Shown piece by piece: positions 56,921-64,000 of a stretch of DNA of 64,000 nt (positions are counted from its first letter, which is position 1; the number at the start of each line of letters is the position of its first letter). Origin of the DNA: Rhodobacteraceae bacterium REDSEA-S34_B6 (GTDB lineage: Bacteria; Pseudomonadota; Alphaproteobacteria; Rhodobacterales; Rhodobacteraceae); the NCBI GenBank assembly GCA_001627925.1, contig LUQC01000022.1:550-64549 (forward strand), read 5' to 3'. Both the position numbers and the translations under genes were made by a program. The notes under the pieces are model-generated. The model was not told where the DNA came from. It searched no databases and saw nothing but the letters and a program-made list of their open reading frames with translations.

Positions 56921-57672
56921 TGACTAATATCAATTTTAGGAGGTTCTGGCCGACTTCGATAGCGTGCTCCCTTCCACCAGAGCTTTAGTGCTTGCCAATG
57001 AATTAACCCTAGTACTCTTCTAGATCCTAGAGGGCGAGAGATTACCGACTTTATTATTCCCAGGTTGGTTAATTTGCGCCTGGTACCAATAAGATTAGTT
57101 TTTATGCCACCATTGCGGTGATTTAGATCTATCCAAATGCCAATTTTATCCTGCCTAATGTCAAAGCGAAATTCGTATTGACCTTCAATCGGCTGAAACG
57201 GCGAAACATGAAAAATCTTCTGAGCGTTTAAACGATCTTTAGGACGAATTTCTGAGTGATCCTTATTGTAAGAAATATACCAATGCCTATCACCAAACGT
57301 ATTTGTAACCTCTGAAATTACGGCTAATAGGCTGCCGTTTTTTTTATAACAAAGCCAAAAACTTACAGGATTGAATACGTGGCCTAGAATTCTAGGTTGA
57401 GCCAGCAAAAATATCTTCTCAACGCCTTTAAGGTCATAGCTCGCGAGAACCTCACGAACCCACTCACTACTCCTACCAGCACCTGGTGGACCACCATAAT
57501 CACTGTCTACGATACCAAAAAAATTTCCAGAAGTCCTAGAAAAAAAAGCTGGTCCTCGCGCATTTTCGTCAAGATCAAGAAGTACAAATCCGACTTTATA
57601 TTTGAAAGCGTTTTTTAGATCACCCAATCTTCCATGCCATGTGAAGCCATCTACGTAATCTACGTTGGTCAT
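56917..57672 (-). CDS. DUF1365-family protein
   Basis: A 251-residue DUF1365 protein: DGFTWHGRLGDLKNAFKYKVGFVLLDLDE (about 8-36), LLAQPRILGHVFNPVSFWLCY (about 109-129) and HVSPFQPIEGQYEFRF (about 171-186). A counterpart beside rpoE-chrR in R. sphaeroides (RSP_1090, from memory) is needed for loss of the anti-sigma factor ChrR under singlet oxygen, and the family often neighbours cyclopropane-fatty-acid-type genes. Overlaps the FAD oxidoreductase gene by 4 bases. Confidence 0.92.
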   Translation of the reverse strand: MTNVDYVDGFTWHGRLGDLKNAFKYKVGFVLLDLDENARGPAFFSRTSGNFFGIVDSDYGGPPGAGRSSEWVREVLASYDLKGVEKIFLLAQPRILGHVFNPVSFWLCYKKNGSLLAVISEVTNTFGDRHWYISYNKDHSEIRPKDRLNAQKIFHVSPFQPIEGQYEFRFDIRQDKIGIWIDLNHRNGGIKTNLIGTRRKLTNLGIIKSVISRPLGSRRVLGLIHWQALKLWWKGARYRSRPEPPKIDISQ

Positions 57673-58964
57673 TGCGCTGCAATCTTAACGGATATTCTAT
57701 CTGAAAACTTATCTACAACGTCTAACGCCGAAGCTAACCCATCTTCGTGGAAACCGTTCTTCATCCATGCTCCACAGAACCAAGTATTCCGCTGACCATT
57801 TTTTTCCGCAAGATCTTTCTGAGCTTCCAGTGCAGGTAAATCATAAACAGGATGCCGAAAAGTAACCTCATCATAAATTTTATAAGGATCAATTTTATTT
57901 TTTGAATTTAAGGTCACAAACATTGGATCGGCCTTAGGAATTGGTTGAAGAGAATTCATCCAGTAAGTTAAGCCTATTGGGCCCAATGACCGTTTATTAT
58001 TCTCTGTGTATACCCAACTTGCCCAGCAGTTTTTACTCTTTGGCATGACGCTCTCATCATGATGTAAAACCGCCTGGTTAGACTGGTATTTTATAGCATC
58101 TAGTGCTTTAGATTCACGGTGATCTGCATCTACTAGCATTTTTAGGGTATCATCGCTGTGGGTCGCAAAAACGACGTGATCAAAATATTCGAAGTCACTT
58201 TTCTGACTTGAAATCTGAACCCCCAGCGGGCCGCGTTTGACTTCTTTAATTGACTCACCCAAACGCAGTGAAACATCCCGTTTCACTAGTTCTCGATTGA
58301 GTCGATCCACATATTGGACCGATCCACCCTTTACGGTGAACCATTGGTGTTGCCCGGTACGATTTAAAAGCGCATGATTTTCAAAGAAGCTAATCATCGA
58401 GTGAGCCGGAAAATCAAGTATTTTGTCCTTGGGTGTAGACCATATGGCGCCTGAAAAAGGCAGCAGATAGTAGTCCCTGAACCAGTTACCTGTACCCAAT
58501 TTGTGCAAAAGTTCTCGTATTGTCATTGAATTGTCAGTTGCTAAAGCTGCTGCTTTTTTATTGAACTTCAGTATGTCCATTAACATCTTTAGATAATTAA
58601 AATTTTTGAGGTTTTTTGGCTGAGCAAATAAGGATTGAAAATTGCGTAATCCATATTCAATCTCACCCCCTCTAACTGATGCACCAAAACTCATGTTGCT
58701 TTGACAAATTGGAACATTTAACTCATCGAAAAGAGCCATTAGATGAGGATAATTTATTTTATTGAATACTATAAACCCTGTGTCTACAGGTTGGTCGCCA
58801 CGTTTCCCAGCAAATACAGTTCTAGCATGGCCACCTAACCTGACTTCACTTTCGTATAATGATACTTTACCGAAATGGGACAGCTGATAAGCTGCCCCCA
58901 TACCAGAGATGCCACCCCCTATAATTGCTATTCTCAGTGGGCTAGGCGTTGTAACAAAATTCAT
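57669..58964 (-). CDS. FAD-dependent oxidoreductase (flavin amine oxidase fold)
   Basis: A 431-residue flavoprotein. Dinucleotide motif IAIIGGGISGMGAAYQLSHFG (about 13-33), LYESEVRLGGHARTV (ribose-binding Glu and GG motif), PVDTGFIVFNKINYPHLMALF, and the C-terminal FAD-binding NTWFCGAWMKNGFHEDGLASAL (about 396-417). First gene of the four-gene operon facing rpoE. Its R. sphaeroides counterpart (RSP_1091, from memory) belongs to the sigma-E regulon and has been linked to furan/modified fatty acids. The lipid role is inference here. Confidence 0.9.
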   Translation of the reverse strand: MNFVTTPSPLRIAIIGGGISGMGAAYQLSHFGKVSLYESEVRLGGHARTVFAGKRGDQPVDTGFIVFNKINYPHLMALFDELNVPICQSNMSFGASVRGGEIEYGLRNFQSLFAQPKNLKNFNYLKMLMDILKFNKKAAALATDNSMTIRELLHKLGTGNWFRDYYLLPFSGAIWSTPKDKILDFPAHSMISFFENHALLNRTGQHQWFTVKGGSVQYVDRLNRELVKRDVSLRLGESIKEVKRGPLGVQISSQKSDFEYFDHVVFATHSDDTLKMLVDADHRESKALDAIKYQSNQAVLHHDESVMPKSKNCWASWVYTENNKRSLGPIGLTYWMNSLQPIPKADPMFVTLNSKNKIDPYKIYDEVTFRHPVYDLPALEAQKDLAEKNGQRNTWFCGAWMKNGFHEDGLASALDVVDKFSDRISVKIAAQ

Positions 58965-59011
58965 ATTCTACTCCGGTAATTTATCTTTAACTACGAGTCC
59001 GGATACAATTT

Positions 59012-59060
59012 GGATGAAATAAAATTTTTTGATCCAAATCACAATTTTTAACGAATAACT
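59012..59060. promoter_or_regulatory. Candidate divergent sigma-E promoters between the FAD operon and rpoE
   Basis: On the plus strand TTGATCCAAAT places TGATCC, the -35 element known for R. sphaeroides RpoE, at 59030-59035, with an AT-rich -10 candidate around 59050-59058. On the minus strand the sequence reads TTCATCCAAAT, placing TCATCC at 59017-59012, one base off the same element and facing the FAD operon. This would let RpoE switch on its own gene and the opposite operon together. The -10 elements are not clear, so the plus promoter is moderately and the minus promoter weakly supported. Confidence 0.55.
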
Positions 59061-59064
59061 AATA

Positions 59065-59706
59065 ATGTTAAAATTATTTGACGATATCGAAAATCCTTAC
59101 TCGCCATCTGGTGACAGGAGTGGTAGCATTTCAATGCACTCTACTGGTATGGGACAGCGGATATTGAGCGATAACAAAGGTCATGATTGGGAAGAGCTTC
59201 TGTTAATGGTTAGCAACGACAAAGATAGAGTTGCTTTTAGACAATTGTTTAACCACTTTGCTCCAAGAATAAAGTCATTTTTGATGAAAGCCGGAGCAGA
59301 TCCGACAATGGCGGAAGAATGTAGCCAGGAAGCAATGGCAACCGTTTGGAATAAAGCACATCTTTTTGATCCAGCCAGAGCAAGTGCATCGACCTGGATA
59401 TTTACAATTGCTAGGAATAAAAGGATCGACGCTATAAGAAAAATTCGCAGGCCTGAGCCTGATGAATTAACGTGGCCCGATGAAATCGAGCCGGCGCAAG
59501 AAGATGCTTTAGAACTTAAACAGCAATCCGAAATTTTAGCAGATGCAATTCAAAATTTGCCTGAAAAACAGCGCCAATTGGTTGAAAAAGCTTTTTTCAA
59601 AGAATTATCGCACAGCGAAATAGCATTAGAAACAGGATTGCCACTTGGCACAATTAAATCCAGAATTAGATTAGCCTTAGAGAGATTGCGTCATGCAATG
59701 GGATAA
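59065..59706 (+). CDS. rpoE: ECF sigma factor RpoE (singlet-oxygen response type)
   Basis: A 213-residue group IV sigma factor. Region 2 (about 43-115): FRQLFNHFAPRIKSFLMKAG, then WTIFTIARNKRIDAIRKIRRP-type sequence (STWIFTIARNKRIDAIRK). Region 4 (about 155-210): NLPEKQRQLVEKAFFKELSHSEIALETGLPLGTIKSRIRLALERL, of which LPEKQRQL and GTIKSRIR are the helix-turn-helix ends. ChrR binds it 3 bases downstream in the same operon. R. sphaeroides RpoE has about 180 residues; here the first ATG adds about 30. An ATG at 59134 after AGGAG (59116-59120) may be the real start. Confidence 0.93.
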   Translation: MLKLFDDIENPYSPSGDRSGSISMHSTGMGQRILSDNKGHDWEELLLMVSNDKDRVAFRQLFNHFAPRIKSFLMKAGADPTMAEECSQEAMATVWNKAHLFDPARASASTWIFTIARNKRIDAIRKIRRPEPDELTWPDEIEPAQEDALELKQQSEILADAIQNLPEKQRQLVEKAFFKELSHSEIALETGLPLGTIKSRIRLALERLRHAMG

Positions 59707-59708
59707 AT

Positions 59709-60365
59709 ATGAAAAACGATAGAAAAATTAAACACCATTTAAGCGAAGACTTATTGATGAGATATTCAAACGGGACACTGTGTGAAGCTTTCTCACTTGC
59801 AGTTGCTACCCATATTTCAATGTGTGATGACTGCAGAGCTGCATTAGAAAGTTATGAAGCCGTCGGTGGAGCATTGTTGGATGTATCTGAACCAGAAGAG
59901 ATGAGTGACGATAGCTTTGAAAGCGTAATGGCATTAATTGAAAAAGAGCCAGCTCAAACATCACAGGTAACCGTGCGTCGTGAATCTGACATACCGTCAG
60001 CTCTGAGCGACTATATTGGTGGGTCGTTAAAAGATGTTAAATGGCGACCGATAGGGTTAGGCGTAAAGCAGTCTTTACTGAAAACATCTGGAAATTCGAC
60101 AGCTAGATTGCTTTACATTCCTGCAGGAACTGCAGTACCCCACCACAGTCATAATGGAAATGAACTTACACTTGTGCTTAAAGGAGCTTTTGAAGACGAA
60201 GTCTCGCGGTTTGGTCCAGGGGATGTAGAAATGGCAGATGAAGATCTTGATCACCAACCAATCGCTGTGGAAGGTGAAGACTGTATTTGTTTGGCTGTTA
60301 CAGATGCTCCATTGAAGTTCCAAACACTTGTACACAAATTAGTGCAGCCGTTTCTTAAGATTTAA
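59709..60365 (+). CDS. chrR: Zinc-binding anti-sigma factor ChrR
   Basis: A 218-residue anti-sigma factor with both domains of the R. sphaeroides protein. The N-terminal zinc anti-sigma domain has His10, His35, Cys39 and Cys42 (HHLSEDLL...VATHISMCDDCR). The C-terminal cupin has His146, His148, Glu152 and His182 (VPHHSHNGNELTLVLKGAF...DLDHQPIA), matching the metal ligands known there. It holds RpoE inactive in the cytoplasm until singlet oxygen leads to its loss. All ligands are intact, so it should be functional. Its end overlaps the convergent cysQ-like gene by 27 bases. Confidence 0.95.
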   Translation: MKNDRKIKHHLSEDLLMRYSNGTLCEAFSLAVATHISMCDDCRAALESYEAVGGALLDVSEPEEMSDDSFESVMALIEKEPAQTSQVTVRRESDIPSALSDYIGGSLKDVKWRPIGLGVKQSLLKTSGNSTARLLYIPAGTAVPHHSHNGNELTLVLKGAFEDEVSRFGPGDVEMADEDLDHQPIAVEGEDCICLAVTDAPLKFQTLVHKLVQPFLKI

Positions 60366-61133
60366 GGCAAAGCCTACTTGTTCAACCACTTGTCTGTTAC
60401 CAGCTATTATTCCGCTGGTTTTTTGTCTTTTAGTATTAAAAACGGGCGTTGATAAGCAGCGGTCTACTACAACGCCACCTGACTCATTGATTAAAAGTGA
60501 GCCAGCACATACATCCCATTCCCAAGAATCTCTCAATGTCATCATTGCGTGGTATCTACCCTGGGACACGCTAGCCATTCTATACGCAATCGAGGGGTTA
60601 TGTTCTCGATTAAATTTTGGCTTTAAATTTGGCTTCCAGATTTTATCATCTTCGACGAGTTTAGCAGCAATTAAGTCGAACACACCAGATTTATTTAGCG
60701 CTTTTATATGAAGTCTCTCACCGTTTAACCATGACCCTCCACCAAGATAAGCAGAGAATAAAAGGTCTTGTTTTGGTACATATACAACTGCAGCACTCAC
60801 TCTACCATTTTTTACGACAGAAAAAGAATGTGACCAGTTGTTACCACCTTTGATAAAATCTCTAGTTCCATCAATGGGATCAATTACAAAAGCACAATTT
60901 TTCTCATAATGAGGGATATCGCTGGTACTTTCTTCACATAACCAACCATAATCTGGCCTGGCCGAAGTTAAATATTTAAAAAGCATTCTATCTACTTCAA
61001 TATCTGCCTCTGTAACTGGGCCGGCACCACCCTCTTTTTCCCAAACTTTAAGCTTTCTAAAGTCATAATTTTTGGCAAGTTCACCAGCTTTTCTGGCAGC
61101 AGTGATAAGAAGATTAAGATCAGGATCCCGCAA
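60339..61133 (-). CDS. Inositol-monophosphatase-family phosphatase (CysQ/SuhB type)
   Basis: A 264-residue Mg2+-dependent, lithium-sensitive-type phosphatase. Metal sites: Glu in LCEESTSDIP (about 65-74), FVIDPIDGTRDFIKGGNNW (about 82-100) and the distant WEWDVCAGSLLINESGG (about 210-226). The family contains inositol monophosphatase, 3'-phosphoadenosine-5'-phosphate phosphatase (CysQ) and others; DPIDGTRDFI leans towards CysQ or histidinol-phosphatase-like members, and I cannot choose. Its start overlaps the pmbA stop by 14 bases; same operon. Confidence 0.87.
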   Translation of the reverse strand: MRDPDLNLLITAARKAGELAKNYDFRKLKVWEKEGGAGPVTEADIEVDRMLFKYLTSARPDYGWLCEESTSDIPHYEKNCAFVIDPIDGTRDFIKGGNNWSHSFSVVKNGRVSAAVVYVPKQDLLFSAYLGGGSWLNGERLHIKALNKSGVFDLIAAKLVEDDKIWKPNLKPKFNREHNPSIAYRMASVSQGRYHAMMTLRDSWEWDVCAGSLLINESGGVVVDRCLSTPVFNTKRQKTSGIIAGNRQVVEQVGFALNLKKRLH

Positions 61134-62478
61134 GCGTCATGCTCTCAACTAATATCGAAGGAACAACATACGAAAGATGTTTTTTAGCATCATTTCCCAA
61201 TACAATTCCTTTGAGCATGTCTCTTAAATTTCCTGCAATTGTGATTTCACTTACTGGATAACAAATTTGACCATCCTCTACCCAAAACCCAGATGCGCCC
61301 CGGGAGTAATCACCAGTATTGGCGTTAATTGTCGAGCCAATTAAGGACGTCACAAGCAGACCAGTACCCATCTCCTTCAATAAATTATCATGGGGATCTT
61401 CACTAGAACTGAGCTCAATATTCCAATTTGTTGGTGACGGATTGGAACTAACACCCCTTCCAGCGTTTGCAGTTGGCTTCATGCCTAATTTGCGTGAACT
61501 GGCCAGATCCAATGTCCACTCGTTCAAAATACCGTTACTCACAATCTCACGCTTCTTTGTTGCTAAACCCTCAGAGTCATATAATCTAGAAGCCCCACAC
61601 CTTAATCTATGCGGGTCTTCAACCAATCTACATGTTTTAGGCAACACTTGTTTGCCCAATGAGTCTTTTAGCCAACTTGATCCTCTGGCGATTGCTGCAC
61701 CATTTATAGCACTAAGAAAATGGCTAACCAGACCTGATGAGATACGTTCATCATATAGTACGGGATAGTTACCAGTAGTCGGTCGTCTGGGTTGCAAACG
61801 CTCTACTGCTCGTAATCCAGCAGTTCTACCAATTTCCTCAGGTGACCTTAAATCAGATTGATAAACTCGGGTGTCCGCATCATAATCACGTTCCATATCT
61901 GAGCCTTCACCGGCAATCGCAACGCAGGAAACCGAGTGGCTTGATCTTTCATAGTTAGCAGTAAAACCATTACTGGCAGCCATAAAAACAGAATATTTTC
62001 CATAAGATGCTGAAGCATCTGACACCTTAGAAACTCCACTCACTTGCAGGGCAGAGGCTTCCGCTCTTTCAGCCTCTTCCTGTAATTTAGATGGAGATGG
62101 TTCAGGCGCAGGGTCACAAATCTCCAAGCCAAACAAATCTGTCTCTTTAGTCAATTGATCAACATTTGCCAAACCTGCATATTTGTCCTCGGGAGCATCC
62201 TTTGCCATGGCAATTGCACGTTCAACCATCAGCTGAAGCGTATCCTCAGATATATCTGAGGATGAGACGATTGCTTGCCTTTTCGAGACCAACACACGTA
62301 GACCCACCTCTGTACCTTCGGCTCTATCAGCATTTTCCAAAGCCCCTTGTCGAACATCAACATTTAGAGATTGGCCTTTTGTAGCTATAACATCTGCCTC
62401 ATCTGCCCCCATCAATTTAGCTTGGTCAAGCAATTTCTGAGTAACAAAATCAAGAGTATCATTAGTCATTTTAATCAT
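61120..62478 (-). CDS. pmbA: PmbA/TldE-family protein (modulator of DNA gyrase / TldD partner)
   Basis: A 452-residue protein of the TldD/PmbA family. Visible: ADEADVIATKGQSLNVDVRQGALENADRAEG (about 20-50), YPVLYDERISSGLVSHFLSAINGAAIARGSSWLKDSLG (about 239-276) and the C-terminal GDYSRGASGFWVEDGQICYPVSEITIAGNL (about 385-414). It lacks the HExxxH zinc motif that marks TldD, so it is the PmbA/TldE side, which forms a heterodimer protease with TldD acting on unfolded peptides and microcin or CcdA substrates. No tldD here. Met1 and Met4 are both possible starts. Confidence 0.93.
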   Translation of the reverse strand: MIKMTNDTLDFVTQKLLDQAKLMGADEADVIATKGQSLNVDVRQGALENADRAEGTEVGLRVLVSKRQAIVSSSDISEDTLQLMVERAIAMAKDAPEDKYAGLANVDQLTKETDLFGLEICDPAPEPSPSKLQEEAERAEASALQVSGVSKVSDASASYGKYSVFMAASNGFTANYERSSHSVSCVAIAGEGSDMERDYDADTRVYQSDLRSPEEIGRTAGLRAVERLQPRRPTTGNYPVLYDERISSGLVSHFLSAINGAAIARGSSWLKDSLGKQVLPKTCRLVEDPHRLRCGASRLYDSEGLATKKREIVSNGILNEWTLDLASSRKLGMKPTANAGRGVSSNPSPTNWNIELSSSEDPHDNLLKEMGTGLLVTSLIGSTINANTGDYSRGASGFWVEDGQICYPVSEITIAGNLRDMLKGIVLGNDAKKHLSYVVPSILVESMTLAGS

Positions 62479-62520
62479 ACCGCCATGTAGGGTTGGAGTG
62501 CTTTAATAACAAAGCTAGAG

Positions 62521-64000
62521 TTACCTAAGCCTTTGTCCATTAGCTAATACTTGACCAAGACTATTAAACTCGATTTTTGAGGTTAACTCGTCGTCACCCG
62601 TTGGTATGGCAAACATACTTAGCATCATTCGAGCTCCCATTCCTGTATCAGGGTCAATAAACCCACTGTTTATAAATTTATCAACTAACGCATTGACACC
62701 AGACAAAACAAACTCGGCTGATCCAACTGGCTTAGGGTATCCATCGTAGGTAATGAGATCCTCATTATCTAAAGTTAACTTTCCCTGTCCTCGTAAAGAC
62801 GTGCCCATGATAGAAAGATCTAACTTTTCAAGATGGATTTCCTCAACTTCAAGAGGAATTTGACTTGAGTAATTCTCTTCATAAAAGTCAGTACTCAATT
62901 CTGTTAGATTTTCAAACAAGTTAGCTTTACCAGATAAAAAAATCTTAGCATTTATTGGACCATTTGAAAGTCTATTACTCGGATCGAATAGCCCCCATAA
63001 ATCTTGTGCAATAAGCAAATCAGAAATACCAAGTCTTACACCAAAATTCTGTGGCTTATCTTTATTTATCAGCGGCAAAGTAATTCCATAATTGGCATTT
63101 TTAACAGATATATCTATCGGAATTGGCAATACAGATGCGCTCAACTTAAGAAGTCCGTTTGAGAAATATGCATCAAAAATAAGGCCATCCTCTGTAAGGC
63201 TACTACTAACATTAGACTTCTCCGATGCCAATCTACCCTTTAAACTCCCGTCTGGGCTTGAAAGATCGAACTCAACAGAGCCCTTTCCAACACTGTAAGA
63301 GCCTAAAGCATTGTAACCATTTTCTAATAGAAGTTGTAAATTTGCGGAATTGGATGATACTGAATTATCTTGTCTTGAAACAACTAGTATATCTTCTAGT
63401 TGATAATTTATCAGTCCTGTCGTTTGCTCATCTGGTATATCAAAGTTTAAGAATAATTTTACAAAATCTGCTTTAAATGAACTTTTTGGATTATTTTGCT
63501 TTGTTCCCGCAAACGCTTGAGTTGAATTTAAACCATCTAAAGTTATCCGCGCTTCAAATAGTTCATTGCCTTGATATCCTGATGACAACTCGTATTCGTT
63601 TAATTCAACACCCAAGAGTGAAGAACTTATCTGGAAATCGGGTGCTCCAACTTTTCCACTTATGATCATATTTGTATTGTCGCTGAGAGGGTTGATAACA
63701 AAGGATGAAACCCCATTACCTTCATATACTTTTATCGTTATTTCTTGATCATAATCAGGCCGAATTTCCACCGACCCGTCACTTCTTTCTAAAAGCGCAA
63801 TATCTACTAACTCAATTTCTAACCTTTCAAACTCGTTATTTTCTGAAGCTTTGTTAATTAAAGAAAATTCTTCAATATCAATGCCTTCTGCACTTTGGTT
63901 TATTATAGCAGAAATTTTAAATCCGTTTTCTGATGCGATTTGCTTTATCTCATCCCAAACAATTGTTGCAGTCATTTGTGCATAAGTTTGAGAGTAGGCA
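62521..64000 (-). CDS. DUF2125-like exported protein, C-terminal part (runs off the right edge)
   Basis: At least 493 residues. The frame stays open past the ATG at 63975 to the window edge: AYSQTYAQMTATIVWDEIKQIASENGFK. This reads like a signal-peptide cleavage region (AYSQTYAQ) followed by the xxVWxxxKxxxxxxG start of mature DUF2125 proteins, so the true start is probably beyond base 64000. The body is beta-rich and acidic with no membrane helix, like a periplasmic repeat-type fold; it ends GMGARMMLSMFAIPTGDDELTSKIEFNSLGQVLANGQRLR (last 40 residues, with the FNSLGxVxANGQRL ending typical of the family). Function unknown. 42 bases upstream of pmbA. Confidence 0.75.
   Translation of the reverse strand, partial: AYSQTYAQMTATIVWDEIKQIASENGFKISAIINQSAEGIDIEEFSLINKASENNEFERLEIELVDIALLERSDGSVEIRPDYDQEITIKVYEGNGVSSFVINPLSDNTNMIISGKVGAPDFQISSSLLGVELNEYELSSGYQGNELFEARITLDGLNSTQAFAGTKQNNPKSSFKADFVKLFLNFDIPDEQTTGLINYQLEDILVVSRQDNSVSSNSANLQLLLENGYNALGSYSVGKGSVEFDLSSPDGSLKGRLASEKSNVSSSLTEDGLIFDAYFSNGLLKLSASVLPIPIDISVKNANYGITLPLINKDKPQNFGVRLGISDLLIAQDLWGLFDPSNRLSNGPINAKIFLSGKANLFENLTELSTDFYEENYSSQIPLEVEEIHLEKLDLSIMGTSLRGQGKLTLDNEDLITYDGYPKPVGSAEFVLSGVNALVDKFINSGFIDPDTGMGARMMLSMFAIPTGDDELTSKIEFNSLGQVLANGQRLR

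Noticed and set aside
61120-62478. PmbA as a dead TldD because HExxxH is missing
   Set aside because: The PmbA/TldE branch naturally lacks this motif; it is the non-catalytic partner, not a decayed TldD.

Overview
This window looks like the chromosome of a marine member of the Rhodobacteraceae (Roseobacter-type Alphaproteobacteria) with an AT-rich genome. I infer this from protein sequences and gene order, not from a search. The supports are the atpHA start, the def / def-like / fmt trio, an rpoE-chrR pair facing its FAD-oxidoreductase/DUF1365 operon, DUF2125 proteins, and a family-5 peptide-type ABC transporter. Coding density is high: only two gaps exceed 300 bases. I see no rRNA, tRNA, CRISPR array, insertion sequence or prophage.

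Layout. 1-10 kb: the start of the ATP synthase operon (atpH, partial atpA), a methyltransferase, gloB, clpA, a MotA/ExbB-like plus giant MotB/OmpA-like pair, a ChaC-type cyclotransferase and a DUF2125 protein. 10-18.4 kb: a collinear operon with an ABC importer, an aldehyde dehydrogenase, an SDR and a P1-family peptidase, probably for uptake and breakdown of a small amide or peptide-like compound. 18.4-36 kb: mostly minus-strand housekeeping genes: uvrC; sppA with a 54-residue zinc-ribbon-like protein, a Ca2+/Na+ antiporter and a pteridine-reductase-like SDR; an ABC exporter pair with hemE; hemC; fmt with two deformylase-type genes; and smc. A PatB-type lyase, a GNAT enzyme and a GntR regulator lie among them. 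36-42.7 kb: gabD, truB, a DUF1643 gene, rpsO and pnp. 42.8-45.2 kb: a FAD/GcvT dehydrogenase gene broken into two reading frames.

45.4-52 kb: the rod-shape and cell-wall elongation operon mreB-mreC-mreD-mrdA-rodA with a 2-hydroxyacid dehydrogenase gene attached. 52-55 kb: a histidine-phosphatase-like gene and two saccharopine-dehydrogenase-family genes, probably for lysine breakdown. 55-60.4 kb: the singlet-oxygen response island, with rpoE-chrR on the plus strand and a four-gene divergent operon on the minus strand; similar -35-like motifs face both ways between them. 60.3-64 kb: a CysQ/inositol-monophosphatase-type gene, pmbA and a long DUF2125-like protein that runs off the right edge.

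The observations most worth following are the ion-driven motor pair with about 570 residues of periplasmic coiled coil, the deformylase paralogue that has lost its catalytic Cys and Glu, the doubly damaged GcvT-family gene, the ABC/ALDH/SDR/P1-peptidase operon of unknown substrate, and the small CxxC protein in the sppA operon.
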